Positions 1 to 6,450 of a stretch of 17,822 nucleotides of DNA are shown here, one piece after another. Below the pieces are notes generated by a model. The model ran no database searches, had not been told where the DNA came from, and saw nothing but the letters and a program-made list of their open reading frames with translations. Made by a program: the position numbers and the translations under genes. The stretch is from a bacterium (GTDB lineage: Bacteria; JALSQH01), in the NCBI GenBank assembly GCA_026985515.1, contig JALSQH010000042.1, positions 1-17,822 of the forward strand, read 5' to 3'. Each line of letters opens with the position of its first letter. Position 1 is the stretch's first letter.

Positions 1-89
<89 letters not shown>

Positions 90-180
90 AAGGTCTGACC
101 TGGGCTGCCCGGACTCACCGAGCCGGGACGGCCGCTCTCGTCCGTCACATTATTCGTCTCGGCGCCTCACCGATCACTAT

Positions 181-196
181 TCAGTTTTCAAAGAGC
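181..196 (-). promoter_or_regulatory. boxA antitermination site, proximal
   Basis: The minus strand reads GCTCTTTGAAAACTGA, close to the rRNA leader boxA (TGCTCTTTAACA type) bound by NusB/S10 to make transcription of rRNA operons resistant to termination. It lies about 92 nt before the mature 16S end. It is one of two such sites in this leader. Confidence 0.7.
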
Positions 197-240
197 GATA
201 AATATCCTTTAATATTTCCTTCTTCAACCAACACTTATCT

Positions 241-256
241 GTAATTTTTAAAGAGC
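241..256 (-). promoter_or_regulatory. boxA-like antitermination site, distal
   Basis: The minus strand reads GCTCTTTAAAAATTAC. It shares GCTCTTT-AAAA with the proximal boxA and lies exactly 60 bp upstream of it, about 20 nt after the predicted transcription start. The position near the 5' end of the leader and the match to the boxA core support a role in rRNA antitermination. Part of the similarity could be chance in AT-rich sequence. Confidence 0.5.
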
Positions 257-284
257 TTTTATCGTTTCAGCGTTGACAATAAAT

Positions 285-312
285 AATATACCACAAAATA
301 TCTGTTTGTCAA
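285..312 (-). promoter_or_regulatory. rRNA operon promoter (sigma-70 type)
   Basis: On the minus strand a perfect -35 TTGACA (312-307) is followed by a 16-nt spacer and a -10 TATATT (290-285). This predicts a start near 278, just upstream of the distal boxA and about 190 nt before mature 16S. It sits between the tRNA-Ser gene and the rRNA leader, so the rRNA operon probably has its own promoter rather than depending on read-through from the tRNA. Confidence 0.75.
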
Positions 313-347
313 GTAAATTTCAAAGATACTGATTTAAAATGTAAATC

Positions 348-440
348 TGGCGGAGAGTGAGGGATTCGAACCCCCGATCCCGCTTTTGGCGGGATATCCC
401 GTTTCGAGCGGGACCCCTTCGACCACTCGGGCAACTCTCC
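348..440 (-). tRNA. tRNA-Ser (anticodon CGA)
   Basis: The minus strand folds into a complete class II tRNA. The acceptor GGAGAGT pairs with ACTCTCC. The anticodon stem TCCCG/CGGGA encloses loop CTCGAAA, giving anticodon CGA, which reads the serine codon UCG. A long variable arm pairs ATCCCGC with GCGGGAT. The T arm GGGGG/CCCTC carries the TTCGAAT loop. The discriminator base is G and the 3' CCA is encoded (350-348). The long variable arm together with the anticodon makes the serine identity secure. It lies upstream of and co-oriented with the rRNA operon. Confidence 0.96.
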
Positions 441-448
441 AGTAAAAT

Positions 449-476
449 ATTCTATGAATGTGAATAGTCTCTGCAA
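449..476 (-). promoter_or_regulatory. Possible promoter of tRNA-Ser
   Basis: On the minus strand a weak -35 TTGCAG (476-471), a 16-nt spacer and a good -10 TAGAAT (454-449) would start transcription near 442, almost at the tRNA 5' end. The -10 matches the consensus at 5 of 6 bases, but the -35 at only 3 of 6, so confidence is low. Confidence 0.35.
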
Positions 477-523
477 GATCTCAGGTGGATGTTTTTCTAT
501 TACAAAATAAGTTTCTGAACATC

Positions 524-552
524 TTGAAAAATATATTTTTCTGAAGTAAGAT
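524..552 (+). promoter_or_regulatory. Promoter of the H-NOX / radical SAM unit
   Basis: TTGAAA (524-529), a 17-nt spacer and TAAGAT (547-552) predict a start near 559. The mRNA leader would be only about 16 nt, just enough for the AGGAGGGG ribosome binding site (561-568) before the ATG at 575. No other good candidate was seen in the gap after the tRNA. Confidence 0.45.
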
Positions 553-574
553 ACCTCAAAAGGAGGGGTTTATA

Positions 575-1105
575 ATGAAAGGATCTATTGTGTTGAGTGG
601 CATGGACTATGTAACAGAAAAGTTTGGAAAGGAGGTCTGGCTGAAAACTCTAAGGTTATGTAACGTGAAACAAGGTGAGATTCTTCCATTTGCAGAAATT
701 GACGACAGAAAAGTGGAATGTCTGATCAATACAGTCTCAAACCTAACTGGTGAAAGAGTAGAAAAAATTCTTGAAGAGTTTGGCAGATATTGGATAACAA
801 AAGGTGCAAAGACGATGTATCCACTCTTTTACAAAAATGTAAAATCTGCAAAACAGTTTATCTTGGAAATCAACAGGTTTCACAAAGTAGCAACCCAGAA
901 CACACCTGGAGCAAGACCACCTTCTTTTGATTACTGGTGGGAAAAACATAATGTTTTAATACTGCACTACCATTCTCACCGGAATCTTCTTAATCTTGCG
1001 GTGGGTGCAATAAAAGGTTGTGAAGACTGCTTTAAGGAAAAATTGATTGTCGAGAAAATTCCACCCGATAAAATAAAAGTGACATTTTCCGTAAGTACTC
1101 TATAA
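575..1105 (+). CDS. Stand-alone H-NOX haem-nitric oxide/oxygen binding protein
   Basis: H-NOX proteins are soluble haem sensors related to the haem domain of guanylate cyclase. They bind NO or O2 and pass the signal to a partner enzyme. The 176-aa protein matches the usual single-domain length and begins MKGSIV like other members. Family landmarks are visible: proximal haem ligand candidate H103, the conserved PGA.PPSF segment (111-118) and the haem-propionate motif Y132-x-S134-x-R136. Compared from memory with the Thermoanaerobacter (Tt) O2-binding protein, the distal Tyr140 aligns with L141, Trp9 with G9 and Asn74 with W73. The O2-stabilising network is therefore absent and an NO/CO-selective five-coordinate haem is predicted (inference). 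A CxxC (C149, C152) lies near the C terminus. The ATG has a strong AGGAGGGG ribosome binding site. No kinase, cyclase or chemoreceptor gene is adjacent. The next gene starts 1 nt after the stop. Confidence 0.93.
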   Translation: MKGSIVLSGMDYVTEKFGKEVWLKTLRLCNVKQGEILPFAEIDDRKVECLINTVSNLTGERVEKILEEFGRYWITKGAKTMYPLFYKNVKSAKQFILEINRFHKVATQNTPGARPPSFDYWWEKHNVLILHYHSHRNLLNLAVGAIKGCEDCFKEKLIVEKIPPDKIKVTFSVSTL

Positions 1106-1106
1106 G

Positions 1107-1658
1107 ATGGGAAAGATCAAGCCACCACCCTCTGTCAAGTATTTTGCGGGAGTGCTTGTATCGGATGAGAAGTTACTTGTGAAAGTAAGGCAATTTTTAA
1201 AAGAGCTTGTCGGTGAGATAATACTGGAGTCCAGATTGATTCCCTTCAATTTCACCCACTACTATCGTGAGGAAATGGGAGAAAAGATCCTCAGGAAATT
1301 TTATCTTTTTGAAAACTTAGAAGATCCGGGGAAGCTTGCAACTTTAAAAATAAGGACAAATGAAATAGAGAAGGAATTTTATGGAGAAATGGGGTTTAAG
1401 AGACCGGTAAACATTGATCCGGGCTACATTGAAAGTTCAAAGGTGATACTTGCATCAACAAAAAATTTTTTTCACAGAATATACATAGGAAACGGAATTT
1501 TTGCCGAGGTTACAATTCACTGGAGAAAAGGTAAATGGAATAGTTTTGAGTGGACATATCCCGATTACCGGACTCCAGAGTATCATGAATTCTTCACAGA
1601 AGCGAGAAAAATATATCTTCAGGAATTAAAAAGTGAGAAAAAAGATTTTCATAGTTAA
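1107..1658 (+). CDS. DUF4416 family protein
   Basis: This 183-aa protein of unknown function fits the DUF4416 family along its whole length. It opens with a KYFAGVLVSDEKLL-type segment (residues 11-24). Then come SRLIPFNFTHYY (42-53), INIDPGYI-like VNIDPGYI (about 101-108), a HRIYIGNGIFAEVT stretch and a C-terminal WTYPDYRTPEY. These are the conserved blocks as I remember them. Some members are labelled GTP-binding in databases, but no P-loop is visible here and I would not use that name. The ATG lies 1 nt after the H-NOX stop and has only a weak ribosome binding site, so translation is probably coupled. The 3' end overlaps the radical SAM gene by 26 nt. DUF4416 genes are, to my recollection, often next to radical SAM genes, which suggests a shared pathway of unknown product. 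Confidence 0.85.
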   Translation: MGKIKPPPSVKYFAGVLVSDEKLLVKVRQFLKELVGEIILESRLIPFNFTHYYREEMGEKILRKFYLFENLEDPGKLATLKIRTNEIEKEFYGEMGFKRPVNIDPGYIESSKVILASTKNFFHRIYIGNGIFAEVTIHWRKGKWNSFEWTYPDYRTPEYHEFFTEARKIYLQELKSEKKDFHS

Positions 1659-2970
1659 CCCGTGGATTGAGGACTTTTCCGCCTTTGATCAGTGGATAAA
1701 ACCTGTTCCTTTACTCAAGATTGCCAGATGGCTAAAGGATCACAATTTTGAAATTTACTTTGTGGATTGTCTTGACAGATCAATCTGGGGAGGAAAAACA
1801 AAAAAGTGGAACTCGGGAAAATTCAGGGAAACAGTGATAGAAAAACCGGATGTGTTATCCTTTGTTCCACGCAAGTTCAGAATCTTCGGAGGAACACCGG
1901 GAGAGTGTTACAAGATTTTGAAAGACATTAAAGGAGTAAGTTATATTTTCACGGGGATTCCCATAACATACTGGTACACGGGTTTTTCAAAATTAACACA
2001 CATTTTGAAAGAACTTTTTCCTGAAGCCATTATTGTTGCAGGGGGAAACTATGCCACCCTCCTGCCCAAACATGCGGAGTCTCATTGTAAAATTGACCTG
2101 ATTCTTACAGCCTCAAATTATAACGACTTAGAAAAAAAGATCTCCAGGTTGCTCGACTTTAAACCTGTATCATCTCTGTTTGAGGCTTTTTCAGACCTTT
2201 CCTTCTATCCAAACAATAATAAAACTACCTCAATTCTCACCACTCAGGGATGCCCATTCAAATGCACTTACTGTGCTGTACCCATTTTATACAGTGGAAT
2301 CCACAGGAGGAGTGTAAAAAGTGTCATCTCCGAAATCACATACTTTGCCGCAGAGGGAATAGAGGATGTTGCATTTTTTGACGATGCACTTCTGGTAGAT
2401 GGTGAAAGATACTTCAGAGAAATTCTTAAAGAAATTATCAAGAGAAAAATTCCACTGAGATTTCATCTTCCCAATGCAATTCACGCAAGGTACCTCACAC
2501 AGGAAATAGCAGATCTAATGATGGAGGCAAATTTCAAAACAGTAAGAATTGGGGTGGAAAATATCGATGAAAATTTCTCTACCGTTACCGGAGGAAAAGT
2601 TAACGCAGTTATTCTGGAAAAGGCGGTTTCCTTTCTAAAAAAGGCGGGCTTCACACATGAGGAGGTGGGAGCCTATGTTATGTTTGGTGCCCCTGGAGAA
2701 GAGTTCGAATCGGTGAAAAGGAGCGTTGAGTTTGTGCACCACCTGGGTATAAAATCAATTCTTGTAACGTACTCACCTGTACCAGGCACCCCGGATTTCA
2801 AAAGATATGCCCAGAGTTTCCCAGAAATTTTAAGAGAACCTCTACTCCACAACAAAGTCATTCCCATGTATATCCACAGGAGCGAATATGAATACTTAAA
2901 AAGATACTCAGATTCTCTGAACAGGAAACTGTTGTTATCCTCTACTTCCACCATTCATGGTGAAATTTGA
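1633..2970 (+). CDS. Radical SAM protein with N-terminal B12-binding-like domain
   Basis: This 445-aa protein has the radical SAM cluster motif C207-P-F-K-C211-T-Y-C214 (CxxxCxxC). It coordinates a [4Fe-4S] cluster that cleaves S-adenosylmethionine to start radical chemistry. Residues about 1-175 resemble the Rossmann-like cobalamin-binding domain found before many B12-type radical SAM enzymes. The usual DxHxxG cobalamin ligand motif is not visible, so B12 binding is doubtful. Residues about 200-400 form the TIM-barrel core, with FFDDALLVD (248-256) and RIGVEN (305-310) strands typical of this group. The substrate is unknown. The GTG start at 1633 lies inside DUF4416, 8 nt after an AGGA, so translation is probably coupled. 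The 3' end overlaps the convergent TatT-like gene by 29 nt. Confidence 0.9.
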   Translation: MRKKIFIVNPWIEDFSAFDQWIKPVPLLKIARWLKDHNFEIYFVDCLDRSIWGGKTKKWNSGKFRETVIEKPDVLSFVPRKFRIFGGTPGECYKILKDIKGVSYIFTGIPITYWYTGFSKLTHILKELFPEAIIVAGGNYATLLPKHAESHCKIDLILTASNYNDLEKKISRLLDFKPVSSLFEAFSDLSFYPNNNKTTSILTTQGCPFKCTYCAVPILYSGIHRRSVKSVISEITYFAAEGIEDVAFFDDALLVDGERYFREILKEIIKRKIPLRFHLPNAIHARYLTQEIADLMMEANFKTVRIGVENIDENFSTVTGGKVNAVILEKAVSFLKKAGFTHEEVGAYVMFGAPGEEFESVKRSVEFVHHLGIKSILVTYSPVPGTPDFKRYAQSFPEILREPLLHNKVIPMYIHRSEYEYLKRYSDSLNRKLLLSSTSTIHGEI

Positions 2971-3802
2971 GTGGCCAACTGTACCTGTCATAGATAAGGT
3001 CATGTTTCCATGGATTCCATTTTCCATTTTTGTAAAGTTCAAAAATATACACTGCAGTGGCATAATCTTCAATTTTAAAGTATAATTCCAGGTAGTTTTG
3101 AGGGCGTAAGTATTTTATTTTGTCAATCATTTCTTCCGCCTCGGCAATATTGCCATTGGCAAGATATAGATCTTCAAGCAATAAATAATTCATTGAAAAA
3201 TTCACAGAACATTCGACCGCTTTCAGGTAATAATTTTCTGCTCTGCTCATGTACACAGGAATAACCAAACTTACTTTGTAATACATTCTACCCAGAGTGC
3301 GGTAAGGACCACCTTCAAGAGCGCAGCCACCCCCTAAATCTATCATCTTTTTATACTTCACTGCTGATTCTACAAATGTGGGTGCAGCATAAATTTCTTT
3401 ATATGAAACATTGGCAAGATCTTTAAATACATAATACGCATATAAATAAAATGGTGACTTTTCCTGTAAATACATTTTCCTTGCAAAAAATGAAGCAGCG
3501 TCAGCTATACTTTTTCTTTCCTCTCCCTTCGGGAGCTGTTCGTAGAGAATGTAACTATAAATAATAAGATTTGCTGCGTTAATTTTATCTTCTTTGCTCC
3601 TGATAAGGTAATGTCTGTTCATGAAAAAATTAATGGCATTTTTAATCAATCCATTTACAATCGCTTTGCTTCTTAGATCTTTAAAGGAGAGGGGAAAATC
3701 TTCATCAATAGGTTTCAACATGTAGTACTTTTCTGGCGAGTATGATTCTGCAAAGAGAGCTCCTGTTACCAGAAAAATTGTAACAAATAGAACTTTTTTC
3801 AT
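2942..3802 (-). CDS. Exported helical-repeat protein, TatT-like (TRAP-associated TPR)
   Basis: The protein is 286 aa from the chosen start. An upstream ATG in frame at 3886 would add 28 residues, but the ATG at 3802 is preferred. It has a GGAG ribosome binding site 6 nt upstream and starts a clear signal peptide (MKKVLFVTIFLVTGALFA, cleavage near residue 18). The body is mainly helical, with repeat-like pairs at about 185-235. Residues 157-172 contain GGG...EGGPYRTLGR, which resembles the GGP-R-LG segment of TatT proteins. These are periplasmic TPR partners of some TRAP transporters. That assignment rests on memory of the family and is moderate. No TRAP permease is nearby. It could instead be an unrelated TPR-like periplasmic protein. 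It is divergent from the binding-protein gene and converges on the radical SAM gene. Confidence 0.6.
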   Translation of the reverse strand: MKKVLFVTIFLVTGALFAESYSPEKYYMLKPIDEDFPLSFKDLRSKAIVNGLIKNAINFFMNRHYLIRSKEDKINAANLIIYSYILYEQLPKGEERKSIADAASFFARKMYLQEKSPFYLYAYYVFKDLANVSYKEIYAAPTFVESAVKYKKMIDLGGGCALEGGPYRTLGRMYYKVSLVIPVYMSRAENYYLKAVECSVNFSMNYLLLEDLYLANGNIAEAEEMIDKIKYLRPQNYLELYFKIEDYATAVYIFELYKNGKWNPWKHDLIYDRYSWPLKFHHEWWK

Positions 3803-3827
3803 TAGTGGCTCCATTTGAGTTTTTATC

Positions 3828-3856
3828 AATTTATCAAAAAAAAAAAGAAACAACAA
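3828..3856 (-). promoter_or_regulatory. Possible promoter of the TatT-like gene
   Basis: On the minus strand TTGTTG (3856-3851), a 17-nt spacer made largely of an 11-T run, and TAAATT (3833-3828) predict a start near 3821, about 19 nt before the ATG at 3802. The -35 is weak. The intergenic region is very rich in A and T runs, so a chance match is possible. Confidence 0.35.
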
Positions 3857-3894
3857 GCCATTTTTTTCAAGAGTTCTTTTTTTCATTTTTTCTC

Positions 3895-3923
3895 TTGACT
3901 TTTACAAGAAATTGATATATAAG
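3895..3923 (+). promoter_or_regulatory. Promoter of the substrate-binding protein gene
   Basis: TTGACT (3895-3900), a 17-nt spacer and TATAAG (3918-3923) each match the sigma-70 consensus at 5 of 6 bases. The start is predicted near 3930, about 14 nt before the ATG at 3944. The ribosome binding site AAGGAGG (3931-3937) would sit at the very 5' end of the mRNA. Confidence 0.65.
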
Positions 3924-3943
3924 AGAAAAAAAGGAGGCAGGAG

Positions 3944-5101
3944 ATGAAAAGGATAATTTTTATTATTTTCCTTTCAATCCTCCTTGCCGGGCAACTTCCG
4001 GGGAGGGAGATCATAATAGGTGGACTTGTTGACCTGTCCGGTCCCACTTCAAAGGTGGGAGTGCCATACTTTAAAGGAATAAGGGACTACTTCAATTTTG
4101 TTAACAAAGGAAATATTCTTCCCTGGGTCAAAATCAAGTTTATCTACGAAGACACAAAGTACAATCCAGAGAAGGCGGTTGCAGAGGCTAAAAAACTTAT
4201 CAAAAAAGGTGCCGTGGCAATAATTGGCTGGGGAACGGGGAGCAGCTTCAAACTCAAACACTTGATGGAAAAGAGCAGGGTGGTATATATTCCCGCTTCT
4301 CTGTGTGGAGCACTACTGGAACCACCAGATAACCTCTACATCTTTCTTACTGCCTCAAGCTACGCCTCAGAAATAAACACGATCCTGAACTTTATCCACC
4401 ATAGCAAAACTTACAGCCATTTATCTGTGGGAATTGTAACAAATCCTTCAGACTTTGGTATGAAGCCAATGAAGTATGTTAATGAATATGCAAGGGGAAA
4501 GGTGCACATTGATTTTATTTATCCACTTTCTCTTCATCCACAGAAAAAGGATATTGATGAATTGAAAAAGGTTCTGGCAAAGTATAAATCTCCAATTATA
4601 ATAGTTCATTCCGTTCCGGGACCCTTTGTTGCTGTTATTAACGCAACAAAGGAGATTCCCGATTACAAGCCACTGGCATTCTTTGGCACCTTTTACACCT
4701 ATACCCACAGTATCATAGATAAAATCTCACCTGACCTGATTCCAAAAGTCTATACAATCAACCACTTTGCCCTCTGGTATGAAAATACCAGCGCTGACTC
4801 TGCCATGCTGAGGTACTTCTATGAGAAAAAATATCATTCTCTCAGGAGAGAGGTCTACTACACAGAGGGAATGGTAAATGCAATGATAATAACTCTCGCC
4901 CTCCAGAAAGTAAAAGGTGAAATTACTGGAGAATCACTCAGAAAGGCTCTTGAGTCATTCAGAAATGTATCTACAAAAGGGATGACTCCTCCCATATCCT
5001 TCTCACCCACAGACCATGTGGCAGTTGAAAAGCTGAGGATTCTGAAAATCAACAGAAAAAAGAAGATCTTTGTTCCCATTACTGGCTGGGTGAAACCCTG
5101 A
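3944..5101 (+). CDS. ABC-type branched-chain amino acid (LivJ-like) substrate-binding protein
   Basis: The 385-aa protein is an exported periplasmic binding protein of the LivJ/Peripla_BP_6 fold. A signal peptide spans residues 1 to about 21 (MKRIIFIIFLSILLAGQLPG). No lipobox cysteine is present, so the protein should be free in the periplasm. The mature start GLVDLSGPTS (27-36) and YEDTKYNPEKAVAEAKKLI (68-86) are classic for the family. So is IIGWGTGS (93-100), which in relatives lines the ligand pocket, followed by the second-lobe segment GIVTNPSDFG (163-172). The ligand cannot be read from sequence; amino acids, amides, urea or aromatic acids are possible. No permease (LivH/M) or ATPase (LivG/F) is in the window, so it is an orphan that works with a distant transporter or in sensing. 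The start is supported by AAGGAGG. Confidence 0.88.
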   Translation: MKRIIFIIFLSILLAGQLPGREIIIGGLVDLSGPTSKVGVPYFKGIRDYFNFVNKGNILPWVKIKFIYEDTKYNPEKAVAEAKKLIKKGAVAIIGWGTGSSFKLKHLMEKSRVVYIPASLCGALLEPPDNLYIFLTASSYASEINTILNFIHHSKTYSHLSVGIVTNPSDFGMKPMKYVNEYARGKVHIDFIYPLSLHPQKKDIDELKKVLAKYKSPIIIVHSVPGPFVAVINATKEIPDYKPLAFFGTFYTYTHSIIDKISPDLIPKVYTINHFALWYENTSADSAMLRYFYEKKYHSLRREVYYTEGMVNAMIITLALQKVKGEITGESLRKALESFRNVSTKGMTPPISFSPTDHVAVEKLRILKINRKKKIFVPITGWVKP

Positions 5102-5104
5102 AAA

Positions 5105-5133
5105 TTGCATCACCCATCTTAAACTGTTAAAAT
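5105..5133 (+). promoter_or_regulatory. Possible promoter for the hydrolase gene (leaderless?)
   Basis: TTGCAT (5105-5110), a 17-nt spacer and TAAAAT (5128-5133) would place the start near 5140, right at the hydrolase ATG. No Shine-Dalgarno sequence precedes that ATG. It either drives a leaderless or near-leaderless transcript, or is a chance match with the gene read from the upstream promoter. Confidence 0.4.
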
Positions 5134-5139
5134 AGAATT

Positions 5140-6450
5140 ATGCTTCAAACTTCAGAAGTGGCATCTGAAACTGAAATTATGAGACAGGATAAGATTGTAA
5201 CCATTCCCGATGAAGAATTCAGGAAAATCTATATTAAATCCACCTACGAGGTTGAAACAGAAGATGGATGGACTCTCGTAATAACAAGATACAAGCCCCT
5301 GAAGCAGGACTTCGAGCAACCACTTTTTAACATCCCTCTTCTTCTTGTACATGGATTTTCTCAGAACAGATTGACCTGGACATCAGGAGAATTCGTTAAA
5401 AACATGATTTTTTTTGGTGTAGATGTACACATTCTTGAACTTAGAGGACACGGCAGAAGCAGTGTGGATCTGCAATACTTAAAGCACCATGAAGGGAAAC
5501 CTCTTCCCAGAGATATTGACTACAACTGGAGTGTCGATTCATACTTTATGTACGATATTCCTGCGGCAATAAAAGCAGTGAAAAGGGTAACCGGTTTCCC
5601 CAAAATATTCTACTGCGGACACAGTATGGGGGGTATGCTTGGTTACTGCTATGCATCAAAGTACCAGGATGACCTTTATGGATTGATAACAATTGGCTCA
5701 CCCGCGGAAATCGGTAAAAGTTCACTTCTTTTGAAACTTGGCAGCTATATGTTTCCCTTTTCTGCAGAAATTATTGATCTCCTTGTTTCCTATGTAAATC
5801 TTAACAGGAAACTGAGCCACAGAATTGAAAAAACGAGGAAAAAAATCGTTAACATGATTAAAATCACAGGAAACATTATTCCTGAGGGGAAGGAAAAGGA
5901 GAAACCGGAGGAAATCACTTTCAACAATATTCCCATAGACGAGATTTTTAAAGAACTTGCCTCAATTGTGAGGAAGAGAAAAAATCTGATCAACAAACTA
6001 CCTGACTACTTCCCCAAACTGTGGAATCCGGAAAAGGTGAATCTGGATGATCTTCTCTATCTTCTTGAACATGGTGCCGAGAAGGAACCGAGAAAGGTGG
6101 TTGAGGAATTTTCCAGGTGGATCAGGAGAAATGAGTTCAAAATTTACACCATTAACTACGACTGCGTTGAAAATTTTAAAAACATTACCATTCCCATTGC
6201 AATTATTTTTGGAGATGAAGACCTCTTTGCAAATATCAGAAGCACCAAAAGGGCTTACAGGTCAGTCAGGAGTGACTATCTTCTCTGGAGGCCTGTGAGG
6301 GGAAACAGTCACATTGAACTTACCATGGGACTGGATATCAATCAGATAAGTTTTGACATCAAAAACCTGATGGAGTATGCAATAAGAAATGAAAAAAACA
6401 GACTCAGAAAAGATAGCCCAGAGATTGAGAGAGCTGGAACAGGAAATTGA
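5140..6450 (+). CDS. Alpha/beta hydrolase (serine hydrolase)
   Basis: This 436-aa alpha/beta hydrolase has a complete catalytic set: oxyanion-hole HGFSQN (71-76), nucleophile elbow G160-H-S162-M-G, acid D361 (or D359) in IFGDED and H391 in GNSH. An LRGHGRS turn (101-107) is also typical. Residues about 195-345 form a large, charged, helical insertion between strands, probably a lid that shapes the pocket. This explains the length, greater than the usual 270-300 aa. No signal peptide or membrane segment is visible, so it is likely cytoplasmic. The substrate is unknown; an ester, acyl or lipid is possible. The start is uncertain: ATG 5140 has no ribosome binding site, and ATG 5179 (13 residues shorter) is an alternative, also without one. 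The 3' end overlaps the next gene by 62 nt. Confidence 0.88.
   Translation: MLQTSEVASETEIMRQDKIVTIPDEEFRKIYIKSTYEVETEDGWTLVITRYKPLKQDFEQPLFNIPLLLVHGFSQNRLTWTSGEFVKNMIFFGVDVHILELRGHGRSSVDLQYLKHHEGKPLPRDIDYNWSVDSYFMYDIPAAIKAVKRVTGFPKIFYCGHSMGGMLGYCYASKYQDDLYGLITIGSPAEIGKSSLLLKLGSYMFPFSAEIIDLLVSYVNLNRKLSHRIEKTRKKIVNMIKITGNIIPEGKEKEKPEEITFNNIPIDEIFKELASIVRKRKNLINKLPDYFPKLWNPEKVNLDDLLYLLEHGAEKEPRKVVEEFSRWIRRNEFKIYTINYDCVENFKNITIPIAIIFGDEDLFANIRSTKRAYRSVRSDYLLWRPVRGNSHIELTMGLDINQISFDIKNLMEYAIRNEKNRLRKDSPEIERAGTGN

Larger units (their letters stand above)
90..278 (-). other. 16S rRNA leader (transcribed spacer)
   Basis: This is the region between the predicted rRNA start site (about 278) and the mature 16S 5' end. 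The distal part is AT-rich and contains two boxA-like sites. The proximal part (about 90-175) is GC-rich and can form short hairpins, for example CCCGG...CCGGG and GACGG...CCGTC on the minus strand. That fits the 5' half of the RNase III processing stalk, whose other half should lie downstream of 16S, outside the window. No protein gene is seen here. Confidence 0.7.

Noticed and set aside
331-347. AT-rich hairpin (GATTTA/TAAATC) after tRNA-Ser as a terminator
   Set aside because: The 6-bp stem has no G/C-rich part and no T-run follows, so it is too weak to call.
3836-3846. Run of 11 A as a terminator or a frameshift site
   Set aside because: It lies between divergent genes with no preceding stem. 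It fits better as promoter spacer or A/T-rich promoter DNA.
3803-3886. N-terminal extension of the TatT-like gene from ATG 3886
   Set aside because: It would place 28 residues before a good signal peptide and would span the candidate -10 and -35. The internal ATG has its own GGAG.
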